Assembly (NCBI GenBank): GCA_964405665.1 | Contig: CAYOOT010000056.1 | Coordinates: forward strand, 1 to 18,778 | DNA length: 18,778 nucleotides | Source of the DNA: CAYOOT01 sp964405665 | GTDB taxonomy: Bacteria > Bdellovibrionota_C > UBA2361 > SZUA-149 > CAZDWZ01 | Reading direction: 5' to 3' | Part shown: positions 6,923 through 14,103 of the stretch, one piece after another | How positions within the stretch are numbered: position 1 is the stretch's first letter | Layout of the letters: every line of letters starts with the position of its first letter | Notes under the pieces: model-generated | The model's input: the letters and a program-made list of their open reading frames with translations, nothing else | Told to the model about the DNA's origin: nothing | Database searches by the model: none | Made by a program: the position numbers and the translations under genes

Positions 6923-7991
6923 TTATTTTAGGTTTACCTTCAATTTTGGCCAATTCTTCTAATAACTCGCGTTGCCGATCTGTAACATTTTGTGGAACAT
7001 AAATAAATGCTCGAACATGCTGATCTCCCTTTCTTCCGGAATGCAAATCGACAATTCCCTTGCCTTTTAATCTAAATAACTTCCCGGACTGAGTTCCTGC
7101 GGGGATCTTCATTGTAATCGGACCGGATAAGGTTGGAACTTCCAGCTCTGAGCCCAATACTGCTTGAGCATAGGTAATCGGAATCTCACAAATTATCTCG
7201 GAATCCTGACGTTTAAAAAATTTATGGGGCTCCACATCAACTTCCACATATAAATCTCCTGGAGTTAAACCTCCCGCCAATTCTTCTCCCTCAGCTCTGA
7301 CTTTTAATTGTTGCCCGGAATCTATTCCTGCAGGCACTTGAACTTTTAATTCTTTTTCTTTATGAGTCGCTCCTGAGCCTCCACAACTTGGACAAGGATC
7401 GGTAATTATTTTCCCCACACCATTACAACTGCCACAAGGTCTGCTGATTGTAAAAAAGCCTTGTTGAATTCTGACCTGTCCGTGACCTCCGCAATGTTTG
7501 CATTTTTCTGCAGTTTTGCCCTCCCGACTTCCGCTGCCTTTACATCCATCGCAAGGAACAGGCTTGCGAATTTTAATTTTTTTCTCTACTCCAAAAGCAG
7601 CTTCTTCCAATGTCAGGGAAAGATTATATTTTAAATCTCGACCTCCTCTTTTTTTAGAGGATCCTCCGGAAGAACCGCTTGTTCCAAAGAATGCACCGAA
7701 AATATCTCCAAATAAATCTTCAGCAAAATTGCCGAAATTAGAAAAACCGTCAAAACCTCCATTGTTTGAAAAAGCTGCGTGTCCAAAACGATCATATTTG
7801 GTTCTGCTCTCATCATTAGAAAGAATTTGATAGGCTTCTGTAGCTTCTTTAAATTTTTCTTCTGCTTCTTTATTCCCGTCATTGCGATCAGGGTGATACT
7901 TCAGCGCTAATTGACGGTAGCTTTTTTTGATGTGCTCAAAGCTGGCATCCTTGGTTACTTCCAAAACTTCATAGTAATCTCTTTTTGACAC
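6876..7991 (-). CDS. dnaJ: Chaperone DnaJ (Hsp40)
   Basis: A cytoplasmic Hsp40 that delivers unfolded clients to DnaK and stimulates its ATPase. All parts of a type I DnaJ are present in 371 residues: J domain (1-70) with HPD at 33-35, a Gly/Phe-rich linker (about 74-115), four CxxCxGxG-type zinc motifs starting at Cys147, Cys164, Cys186 and Cys200, then the C-terminal substrate-binding and dimerisation domains. The start codon is GTG at 7991, in SKRDYYEVL context; an in-frame upstream ATG is cut off by TAA, so no longer version exists. It lies 28 bp downstream of dnaK on the same strand, and its last 47 bp overlap the lipoprotein gene. Confidence 0.97.
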   Translation of the reverse strand: MSKRDYYEVLEVTKDASFEHIKKSYRQLALKYHPDRNDGNKEAEEKFKEATEAYQILSNDESRTKYDRFGHAAFSNNGGFDGFSNFGNFAEDLFGDIFGAFFGTSGSSGGSSKKRGGRDLKYNLSLTLEEAAFGVEKKIKIRKPVPCDGCKGSGSREGKTAEKCKHCGGHGQVRIQQGFFTISRPCGSCNGVGKIITDPCPSCGGSGATHKEKELKVQVPAGIDSGQQLKVRAEGEELAGGLTPGDLYVEVDVEPHKFFKRQDSEIICEIPITYAQAVLGSELEVPTLSGPITMKIPAGTQSGKLFRLKGKGIVDLHSGRKGDQHVRAFIYVPQNVTDRQRELLEELAKIEGKPKINDSKSFIDKFKGLFE

Positions 7992-8019
7992 AATTTAAGC
8001 ACACATTCTAAGAGGTTTA

Positions 8020-9966
8020 CTATTTAACTTCTTCAAAATCAGCATCAACAACATTATCTCCACCCCCAGAACTTCCTCCCGCAGCATGGCCTCCGGCACC
8101 ATTTCCTGACGTACCTGTTGCGCCAGCAGAACCATCGTCTGTTGAAGAAGCTTTGCTGGAAGCTTTTTCATAAAGCTTTTGTCCCAGTTTTTGAGCAGCA
8201 GTCATTAATTGCTCAAATTCATGATTTAATATTTCAGGATCTGTTACATCATTTACTTTTTTCTTTGCAGATTCCAAGGCTTCTTCCAACCCCGTACGAT
8301 CGGCAGTTTCCAGTAAAGAACCATGTTCTTTCAAATTCTTTTCCGTTTCATAAATAGCACCATCAAGTTTGTTCCTTGCTTCTACGCCTGCTCTTCTTGT
8401 TTTATCTTCATGAGCATGAGCTTCTGCGTCCCGAACCATTTCTTTAATTTCCTGTTCGGACAAACCGGAGCTGGCCGTAAGTTGAATTGAATGCTGCTTG
8501 CCTGTTCCTAAATCTTTTGCCGATACATGCACAATGCCATTGGCATCGATATCAAAGGTAACTTCAATTTGCGGAACTCCTCGCGGAGCGGGAGGAATAC
8601 CGACAAGATCAAATTTCCCTAAAGTTTTATTATAGGAAGCCATTTCCCGCTCACCCTGCATGACATGAATGCTCACTGCCGGTTGATTATCGGAAGCGGT
8701 AGAAAACACCTGACTTTTTCTTGTTGGGATAGTAGTGTTTTTTTCAATTAGTTTTGTAAAAATACCGCCTTGAGTTTCAATACCAAGACTAAGCGGAGTC
8801 ACATCCAATAATAAAACATCTTTAACATCTCCTTGTAAAACACCTCCTTGAATTGCCGCACCAACTGCCACAGCTTCATCAGGATTAACACTTTTACTTG
8901 GGGCACGACCAAAGATTTTTTGCACACGTTCTTGAACTGCTGGCATTCGGGTCATTCCGCCGACAAGAATTACTTCATCAATTTCTTTTGCAGAAAGTCC
9001 GGCATCTTTAATGCAGGTTAAACAAGGATTATCTATTCTTTCCAAAAGACTTCCACAAAGGGCTTCTAATTTTGCACGAGAAAGTTTAATATTTAAATGT
9101 TTAGGACCAGAGGAATCTGCCGTAATAAATGGCAAGTTAACATCTGTTTCCAGTGCGGTAGAAAGCTCATGTTTGGCTTTTTCAGCAGCTTCCTTTAATC
9201 TTTGAAGCGCCATTGTATCGCTACGCAGATCAATCCCTTGATCTTTTTTAAATTCATCAGCTAGAAAATTTACGATTGCCAAATCAAAATCTTCCCCGCC
9301 AAGATAAGTATCGCCATTAGTTGCTTTTACTTCAAATACTCCATCACCTAATTCCAGAATGGAAATATCGAAAGTTCCACCGCCAAGATCAAATACTGCA
9401 ACTTTCTTGTCACCCTTTTTATCGGCTCCATAGGCAAGTGCTGCTGCGGTTGGCTCATTAATAATTCTTAAAACTTCTAGCCCGGCAATTCTGCCGGCAT
9501 CTTTTGTTGCTTGACGTTGCGCATCATTAAAATAAGCAGGGACAGTAATGACCGCTTGAGATACTTTTTCTCCTAAATAATCTTCAGCAGTTTGCTTCAT
9601 TTTTGTAAGAATATATGCGGAAACTTCTTGTGCACTTTTATTTTCTCCTTTGATACGCACAAAGGCATCGCCATTATCAGCTTTGGTGATTTCATAAGGA
9701 AGAACTTGTTTTGCTTTACTAACTTCTTCGCTGTCGAACTTACGTCCAATTAATCTTTTAACTGCAAATATTGTATTTTTTGGATTGGTTACAGCTTGAC
9801 GCTTGGCAATTTGACCAACTAGTCTTTCTCCGGAATCATTAACTGCTACAACTGAAGGAGTAGTTCTTCCACCTTCACTATTGGGAATTACTACAGCATC
9901 TCCACCTTCCATTACGGCAACACATGAGTTCGTAGTTCCCAAGTCTATTCCTATAACTTTAGCCAT
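8020..9966 (-). CDS. dnaK: Chaperone DnaK (Hsp70)
   Basis: An ATP-dependent Hsp70 that binds exposed hydrophobic peptides, working with DnaJ and GrpE. Its 648 residues are full length. The N-terminal ATPase domain begins IGIDLGTTNSC (5-15), followed by the conserved phosphate and adenosine regions VITVPAYFNDAQRQA, INEPTAAALAYG and VFDLGGGTFDISIL. The interdomain linker DVLLLDVTPLSLG is near residue 385. After the beta-sandwich and lid comes a Gly/Ala/Ser-rich tail ending VVDADFEEVK, the C-terminal type common in Gram-negative bacteria. The ATG at 9966 has an AGG 6 nt upstream. The 155-bp gap to grpE leaves room for a separate promoter, but I find no convincing one and no CIRCE element. Confidence 0.98.
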   Translation of the reverse strand: MAKVIGIDLGTTNSCVAVMEGGDAVVIPNSEGGRTTPSVVAVNDSGERLVGQIAKRQAVTNPKNTIFAVKRLIGRKFDSEEVSKAKQVLPYEITKADNGDAFVRIKGENKSAQEVSAYILTKMKQTAEDYLGEKVSQAVITVPAYFNDAQRQATKDAGRIAGLEVLRIINEPTAAALAYGADKKGDKKVAVFDLGGGTFDISILELGDGVFEVKATNGDTYLGGEDFDLAIVNFLADEFKKDQGIDLRSDTMALQRLKEAAEKAKHELSTALETDVNLPFITADSSGPKHLNIKLSRAKLEALCGSLLERIDNPCLTCIKDAGLSAKEIDEVILVGGMTRMPAVQERVQKIFGRAPSKSVNPDEAVAVGAAIQGGVLQGDVKDVLLLDVTPLSLGIETQGGIFTKLIEKNTTIPTRKSQVFSTASDNQPAVSIHVMQGEREMASYNKTLGKFDLVGIPPAPRGVPQIEVTFDIDANGIVHVSAKDLGTGKQHSIQLTASSGLSEQEIKEMVRDAEAHAHEDKTRRAGVEARNKLDGAIYETEKNLKEHGSLLETADRTGLEEALESAKKKVNDVTDPEILNHEFEQLMTAAQKLGQKLYEKASSKASSTDDGSAGATGTSGNGAGGHAAGGSSGGGDNVVDADFEEVK

Positions 9967-10121
9967 CTTTTACCTATACAATCTTCGAGTTAATAATACT
10001 AAACAATTGAAATCTTTATTTTTATTTATCTGCTAAAATCACTTTTAACAGAATACTTTGTTAATCATCATTTATTTAAAAAGCAAGCATTGTTGAGTAA
10101 TTAATTCCAAAAAACAAAGAT
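9967..10121. other. grpE-dnaK intergenic gap
   Basis: AT-rich, 155 bp. The only structure I see is a short inverted repeat TTAACA-N8-TGTTAA (10045-10064), which is weak evidence in such AT-rich DNA. There is no CIRCE (TTAGCACTC-N9-GAGTGCTAA), no clear sigma32-type promoter and no strong terminator. Confidence 0.35.
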
Positions 10122-10712
10122 TTACTCTTTCTCTTTTGATTCTTCATCTGCTTTTGCTGTAGCCACAACAACTTGGGCCGGCCTTAAAAGTTTGTCTTTT
10201 ATAAAATAAGCCTTCTTAAATTCTTCAATAATAGTTCCTGGTGCATGTTCAGAATTGGGAACAGAAGCTAAAGCTTGATGCTTATTAGGATCAAATTGTG
10301 TTCCTATAGATGATTCTGCACGAATAGAATGCTTTTCTAAAACTGAATTAAACTGATTAAAAATCATTTTAAAACCTTTTAAAAATTCCTCATTTACTCC
10401 TTCGACATTTTGAGTAAAAGCTAATGCAAAGCTATCAATAATATCTAGTAAATCTCTGCTTAAATATTCTCCAGAATATTTAATTAGTTCGGATTTTTCT
10501 TTTAAAGCCCTTTTTCTAAAATTTTCTAGTTCCGCAACTGCTCTTAAATACTTATCTTTTAAATCTTTATTTTCATCTGGATTAAGAGTTTGTGCAGCCT
10601 TTGGAAGTTCCGGAGATTCCTCAGCTTCAGAGTTGGGGTTTTGCTCTGGTGCTTCAGAATTCTCTTCTGGAATATTTTCTCCGTCAATATCTCTAAAAAC
10701 TGATTTTTTCAT
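10122..10712 (-). CDS. grpE: Nucleotide exchange factor GrpE
   Basis: A dimeric cytoplasmic factor that releases ADP from DnaK. It has 196 residues: an acidic, low-complexity N-terminal tail (about 8-50), a long helix starting DLKDKYLRAVAELENFRKRA, and the C-terminal beta domain with FDPNKHQAL and the end pattern KDKLLRPAQVVVA characteristic of the family. The ATG at 10712 is the natural start, although the Shine-Dalgarno is weak. It is the first gene of the minus-strand chaperone cluster and diverges from recO. No hrcA gene precedes it in this window. Confidence 0.96.
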   Translation of the reverse strand: MKKSVFRDIDGENIPEENSEAPEQNPNSEAEESPELPKAAQTLNPDENKDLKDKYLRAVAELENFRKRALKEKSELIKYSGEYLSRDLLDIIDSFALAFTQNVEGVNEEFLKGFKMIFNQFNSVLEKHSIRAESSIGTQFDPNKHQALASVPNSEHAPGTIIEEFKKAYFIKDKLLRPAQVVVATAKADEESKEKE

Positions 10713-10767
10713 TGCTAAAAACTTAATTTACCATAAAACTAGAAGAATCTGAGTATTTATATCTACT

Positions 10768-10800
10768 AATCTTTGTTTATTTTGCTAATTTTCAAAGATT
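10768..10800. promoter_or_regulatory. Inverted repeat between divergent grpE and recO
   Basis: AATCTTTG (10768-10775) and CAAAGATT (10793-10800) are perfect 8-bp inverted arms separated by 17 nt, in the only intergenic space serving both grpE and recO. It may be a shared regulator site. I could not place clear -35/-10 pairs next to it. Confidence 0.3.
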
Positions 10801-10861
10801 GCAAAAATGATTAGTATCAATAAACGATTCCCTCCTTTTTATCTGCGAGAAGGATATAACA

Positions 10862-10903
10862 ATGATTATTTGCGATGGCAAATTTTTAATAAGTGTTGCC
10901 TAA
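10862..10903 (+). CDS. Possible 13-codon leader peptide coupled to recO
   Basis: A short ORF, ATG at 10862, encoding MIICDGKFLISVA and ending in TAA at 10901-10903. It has the best ribosome binding site in the area: GAGAAGGA (10847-10854) exactly 7 nt before the ATG. Its stop overlaps the conserved recO start as TAATG, the geometry of translational coupling, while the recO ATG itself has no good Shine-Dalgarno. The peptide resembles nothing I know and may matter only for being translated. Confidence 0.4.
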   Translation: MIICDGKFLISVA

Positions 10904-11559
10904 TGAAAAGTTTATCTACTCCAGGAATTGTAATTAATACAATGAATCTCGGCGAAGCCGATGCTTTAATTACAATTCTCACTTCCAAATATGGTTGTCT
11001 CACCGCTAAAGCAAGAAGCGTCAGAAATAGCAAAAAACGCTTTATGGGAGGAATTGATCTTTTTGACTGTGCTGTTTTTGAATTAAAACAAAATAAAAAT
11101 TCAAAACATTTTAATATCGAAGCTATTAGCCGCTCAGAAGCCTGGCCCACTTTACGACAAAACTTAACCAAATATTCTCTTGCTTCTTACTGCCTGGAAA
11201 TGACCAGACACTTTGCACAGGAAGAAGATCAAGAAGCAAAAGAGCTTTTTGAACATCTTTTTCTTTGTTTGCGCACGATGGATAAAAATAGTTGTTTAGA
11301 GACAGCAAAATCCTTGGCTACTTTTTATAATTTAACTCTGCTGAAGCTCTCCGGTTTTAACTATCTGGAAAACAATTCTTTTAACTTTCTTGCCGAAGAA
11401 ATAAAATTATGGCTACGCAACATGCTGCAAAATCAAACTGCGATTCTGCCTTTTCAACCGGAGATTATCAAAAAAACTATTCTTGCTCTGGCACTTTATA
11501 CAGAAAGCATTATTGAGAGAAAGCTTTTTTCTAAAGAGGGTTTGGCTTATATTAATTAA
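10903..11559 (+). CDS. recO: DNA repair protein RecO
   Basis: Helps load RecA on SSB-coated single strands in the RecFOR pathway and anneals complementary strands. The frame is open from an ATG at 10807, but family alignment favours the ATG at 10903. The protein then begins MKSLSTPGIVINTMNLGEADALITILTSKYG (31 residues: the first strands of the OB fold, with the usual TxGIV and GEAD patterns). This gives 218 residues, slightly short of the usual 230-250. The helical C-terminal domain contains LLKLSGFNYLE. The zinc-binding Cys cluster of some RecO proteins is not evident. The 32-residue extension from 10807 has no family counterpart. The gene is divergent from grpE and followed by pbpC on the same strand after 97 bp. 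Confidence 0.85.
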   Translation: MKSLSTPGIVINTMNLGEADALITILTSKYGCLTAKARSVRNSKKRFMGGIDLFDCAVFELKQNKNSKHFNIEAISRSEAWPTLRQNLTKYSLASYCLEMTRHFAQEEDQEAKELFEHLFLCLRTMDKNSCLETAKSLATFYNLTLLKLSGFNYLENNSFNFLAEEIKLWLRNMLQNQTAILPFQPEIIKKTILALALYTESIIERKLFSKEGLAYIN

Positions 11560-11595
11560 GATTGGAAGATAGAGAAAGATGTGGTAACGGCAATC

Positions 11596-11649
11596 TTCTG
11601 ATTTCTGATTTCTGATTTCTGATTTCTGATTTCTGATTTCTGATTTCTG
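11596..11649. repeat. Heptanucleotide tandem repeat tract (TTCTGAT)n, right copy
   Basis: Seven perfect TTCTGAT units plus a 5-nt partial unit, 54 bp in all, ending 7 bp before the pbpC ATG. It is the reverse complement of the tract at 1-54. Relative to the gene upstream of it (recO) it has the same polarity that the left tract has relative to the coiled-coil gene. On the plus strand TGA occurs in all three frames; on the minus strand it is open and would encode a repeating SEIRNQK peptide. Confidence 0.97.
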
Positions 11650-11656
11650 TAATTTT

Positions 11657-13966
11657 ATGGTTACAAAAGGTATAAAAAAATTATCAATTTTACTTCTCTC
11701 CCTCACCCTCCTCTGGCTTTGCACCGCCCTCTTCCCCAAACCCCTACTTCTCAACAAAAGCGCCTTCTCCCAAGCAGTCTACGATCGCAACGACAAACTA
11801 CTAAGAGTAAGCCTCAGCAGCGACGAAAAATATCGCCTCTATGTCCCTTTAAAAAAAATCCCCAGAAATTTAATTAAAAGCACACTGCTCCAAGAAGACC
11901 AATGGTTCTATTATCACTTAGGAATCAATCCTTTTTCTTTAGCCCGGGCAATTTATAAAACTTATATCACCAAGCAAAGAACAGAAGGCGGCTCGACTAT
12001 CAGCATGCAGCTAGCAAGACAACGTTTCGCAATTAATTCCAGAAGCGTTTCTGGAAAGTTCAAGCAAATACTTTATGCCTTACTTCTCGAAAGATACTAC
12101 AGCAAAAACGAATTGCTAGAAGCCTACTTAAATATCGCTCCCTATGGCTCCAATATCGAAGGTGTTGCCGCAGCAAGCTTAATTTATTTTCAAAAAAATG
12201 TGGGACTGATTTCCCTACCCGAAGCATTAACCCTTGCAGTCTTACCCCAAAGCCCCAGCGCCAGAACTCCTTTTTCGGAAAACGGCAGAAAAGAATTACT
12301 ACTTGCCAGAAATTCTCTAGCTAACATTTGGAAAGAAAAAAATCATATTTCTTCCGATTCCTTATTAACACTTCCCATTAATTTATCCACCAGAGGAGAG
12401 CTGCCTTTTTTAGCCGCTCATTGGGTGGATAATATTTTAAGTTTTGATGCAGAAGATAAAGAAATAAAATCTACGCTGGATTTGGATTTACAAAAACTAA
12501 TTGAGCAAATCGCCAAAAACTATATTGAAAGAAACACTCCCCGAGGATTGCAAAACACTTCTATTTTATTAGTTAACCATAAAACCATGGAAACACTAGC
12601 CTACCTTGGTTCAGTAAATTATTTTAATTCGGCAATTCTGGGTCAGGTCAATGGACTTCTGGGGAAAAGATCTCCCGGCTCTACATTAAAGCCAATAATT
12701 TATGCTCTTGCTCTTGATCAAGGAGTAATCCATCCCCAAAGTATTATTAAAGATACTCCTTTAAGAATGACTAATTATAATCCAGAGAATTTCGAGAAAG
12801 ATTTTCTTGGTCCAATATCTGCAACAGAAGCTTTAATTAAAAGCAGAAATGTTCCGGCAATATATTTAGCAAATTCCATTAAAAGTCCCAGCTTATATAA
12901 TTTTCTAAAAACTACAGGAGTAAAGAAACTAAAAGAAGAATCATTTTATGGATTAGCTTTAGCCCTTGGCGGCAGTGAACTGACGATGGAAGAACTTGTC
13001 AGCCTATATGCCATGCTTGCTAATGGCGGAATATTTTCTCCAATAAAAAAAATGATTAACGAACCCTCTACAGAAAAAAATCTTTTATCCCCAGAATCTG
13101 CTTACCTCGTCTTAAAAATGTTAAAAGAAAATCCCCGAGCCGGAGAAGAATTCGATCAACAAAGAGAAAAATCCCTAAAATCCATTTCCTGGAAAACCGG
13201 AACATCTTTTGGCTTTAGAGATGCCTGGTCTATAGGCATCTTAGGTGATTATGTCTTAGGAGTCTGGATTGGCAATTTTGATGGCGCCGCCAATGCTAAT
13301 TTTATTGGCAGAGAAGCAGCCGGTCCTTTATTCTTTGAAATCACTGATGCCTTAAAAGCAAAAGGAATCGGAGAAGAAAGGCAAAACGTTCCTGATTTAA
13401 ATATCAAAAAAATTTCAGTTTGCGCAATCTCCGGAGCCATCGCCGGACCAAACTGCCCACACTTAAAAGAAACTTATTTTATCCCCGGCAAATCTCCAAT
13501 TCAAACCTGCCAAATTCATCGTGAGGTATTGATTGATAACGACACTGGACTAAGGGCTTGTGTTGGACATGATTCCAATTCCCGGAAAGAAGTCTTCGAA
13601 TTTTGGCAGTCTGATATTTTAAAACTATTTAAGAAAACCGGAATCCAGCATAAACTTCCCCCACCATATTTAACAGAATGTCTTGAAGGCAACAAAAGAG
13701 GAATTAAACCAATGATCTCTTCTCCTCAAAGCAATTTTAATTATGTCTATCGAGACAACACCGAAAACAAAATTGCCCTCACTGCAATTTCCGAAGCAGA
13801 CACTAAAATAATCTTTTGGTTCGTAAACGATTCCTACATCGGTAGCGCCGATTCATCCGAAACTATTTTCTGGAACGCCCAGCCCGGGGAATATACGGTT
13901 AGGGCAGTGGATAATCTGGGAAGGGCGAACTCGACGCAAATTAAGGTACTGGTCGAAAGAGGCTAA
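11657..13966 (+). CDS. pbpC: Penicillin-binding protein 1C (bifunctional glycosyltransferase/transpeptidase)
   Basis: Polymerises lipid II and cross-links peptidoglycan from the periplasmic face of the inner membrane. At 769 residues it matches E. coli PBP1C. An N-terminal membrane anchor spans about 9-27. The GT51 domain shows EDQWFYYHLG (80-89, catalytic Glu80) and EGGSTISMQLAR (110-121). The transpeptidase has STLK (342-345, nucleophile Ser342), SRN (396-398) and KTGT (513-516). A Cys-bearing linker (CAISG, PNCPH, QTCQIH) leads to the C-terminal BiPBP_C domain (about 680-769). The ATG at 11657 has no Shine-Dalgarno; the heptanucleotide tract lies where one would be. The usual partner, a bacterial alpha-2-macroglobulin gene, is not seen beside it. 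Confidence 0.95.
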   Translation: MVTKGIKKLSILLLSLTLLWLCTALFPKPLLLNKSAFSQAVYDRNDKLLRVSLSSDEKYRLYVPLKKIPRNLIKSTLLQEDQWFYYHLGINPFSLARAIYKTYITKQRTEGGSTISMQLARQRFAINSRSVSGKFKQILYALLLERYYSKNELLEAYLNIAPYGSNIEGVAAASLIYFQKNVGLISLPEALTLAVLPQSPSARTPFSENGRKELLLARNSLANIWKEKNHISSDSLLTLPINLSTRGELPFLAAHWVDNILSFDAEDKEIKSTLDLDLQKLIEQIAKNYIERNTPRGLQNTSILLVNHKTMETLAYLGSVNYFNSAILGQVNGLLGKRSPGSTLKPIIYALALDQGVIHPQSIIKDTPLRMTNYNPENFEKDFLGPISATEALIKSRNVPAIYLANSIKSPSLYNFLKTTGVKKLKEESFYGLALALGGSELTMEELVSLYAMLANGGIFSPIKKMINEPSTEKNLLSPESAYLVLKMLKENPRAGEEFDQQREKSLKSISWKTGTSFGFRDAWSIGILGDYVLGVWIGNFDGAANANFIGREAAGPLFFEITDALKAKGIGEERQNVPDLNIKKISVCAISGAIAGPNCPHLKETYFIPGKSPIQTCQIHREVLIDNDTGLRACVGHDSNSRKEVFEFWQSDILKLFKKTGIQHKLPPPYLTECLEGNKRGIKPMISSPQSNFNYVYRDNTENKIALTAISEADTKIIFWFVNDSYIGSADSSETIFWNAQPGEYTVRAVDNLGRANSTQIKVLVERG

Positions 13967-14103
13967 ATTTAATAAAAGCTAATAATTATAATACATTATA
14001 ATTTAAATAAATTATCTCAAACTCTTTCTGAACTAAAGAGCACGATCCTTTCATAATTCCTCATAATATCAAAGTGTTATTGGCATAGTCATTTTTTTGA
14101 GTC
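13967..14103. other. Intergenic gap before the giant ORF
   Basis: Very AT-rich. Two TATAAT hexamers occur (13987-13992 and 13997-14002) but neither has a recognisable -35 at 16-18 bp. A small inverted repeat CTCTTT-N7-AAAGAG (14022-14040) has no following T-run, so it is not a convincing terminator. A TGA in frame at 14098-14100 rules out any earlier start for the next ORF. Confidence 0.35.

Noticed and set aside
10807..10902. Longer RecO with 32 extra N-terminal residues
   Set aside because: The conserved family N-terminus begins at the ATG at 10903. The extension has no family counterpart and overlaps a well-placed short ORF in another frame.
11413..11757. Minus-strand ORF encoding SEIRNQK repeats
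   Set aside because: It is produced by reading the heptanucleotide tract on its open strand plus the antisense of recO and pbpC. It has no independent coding signal.
14022..14040. Intrinsic terminator after pbpC
   Set aside because: The 6-bp stem is AT-rich and no T-run follows.
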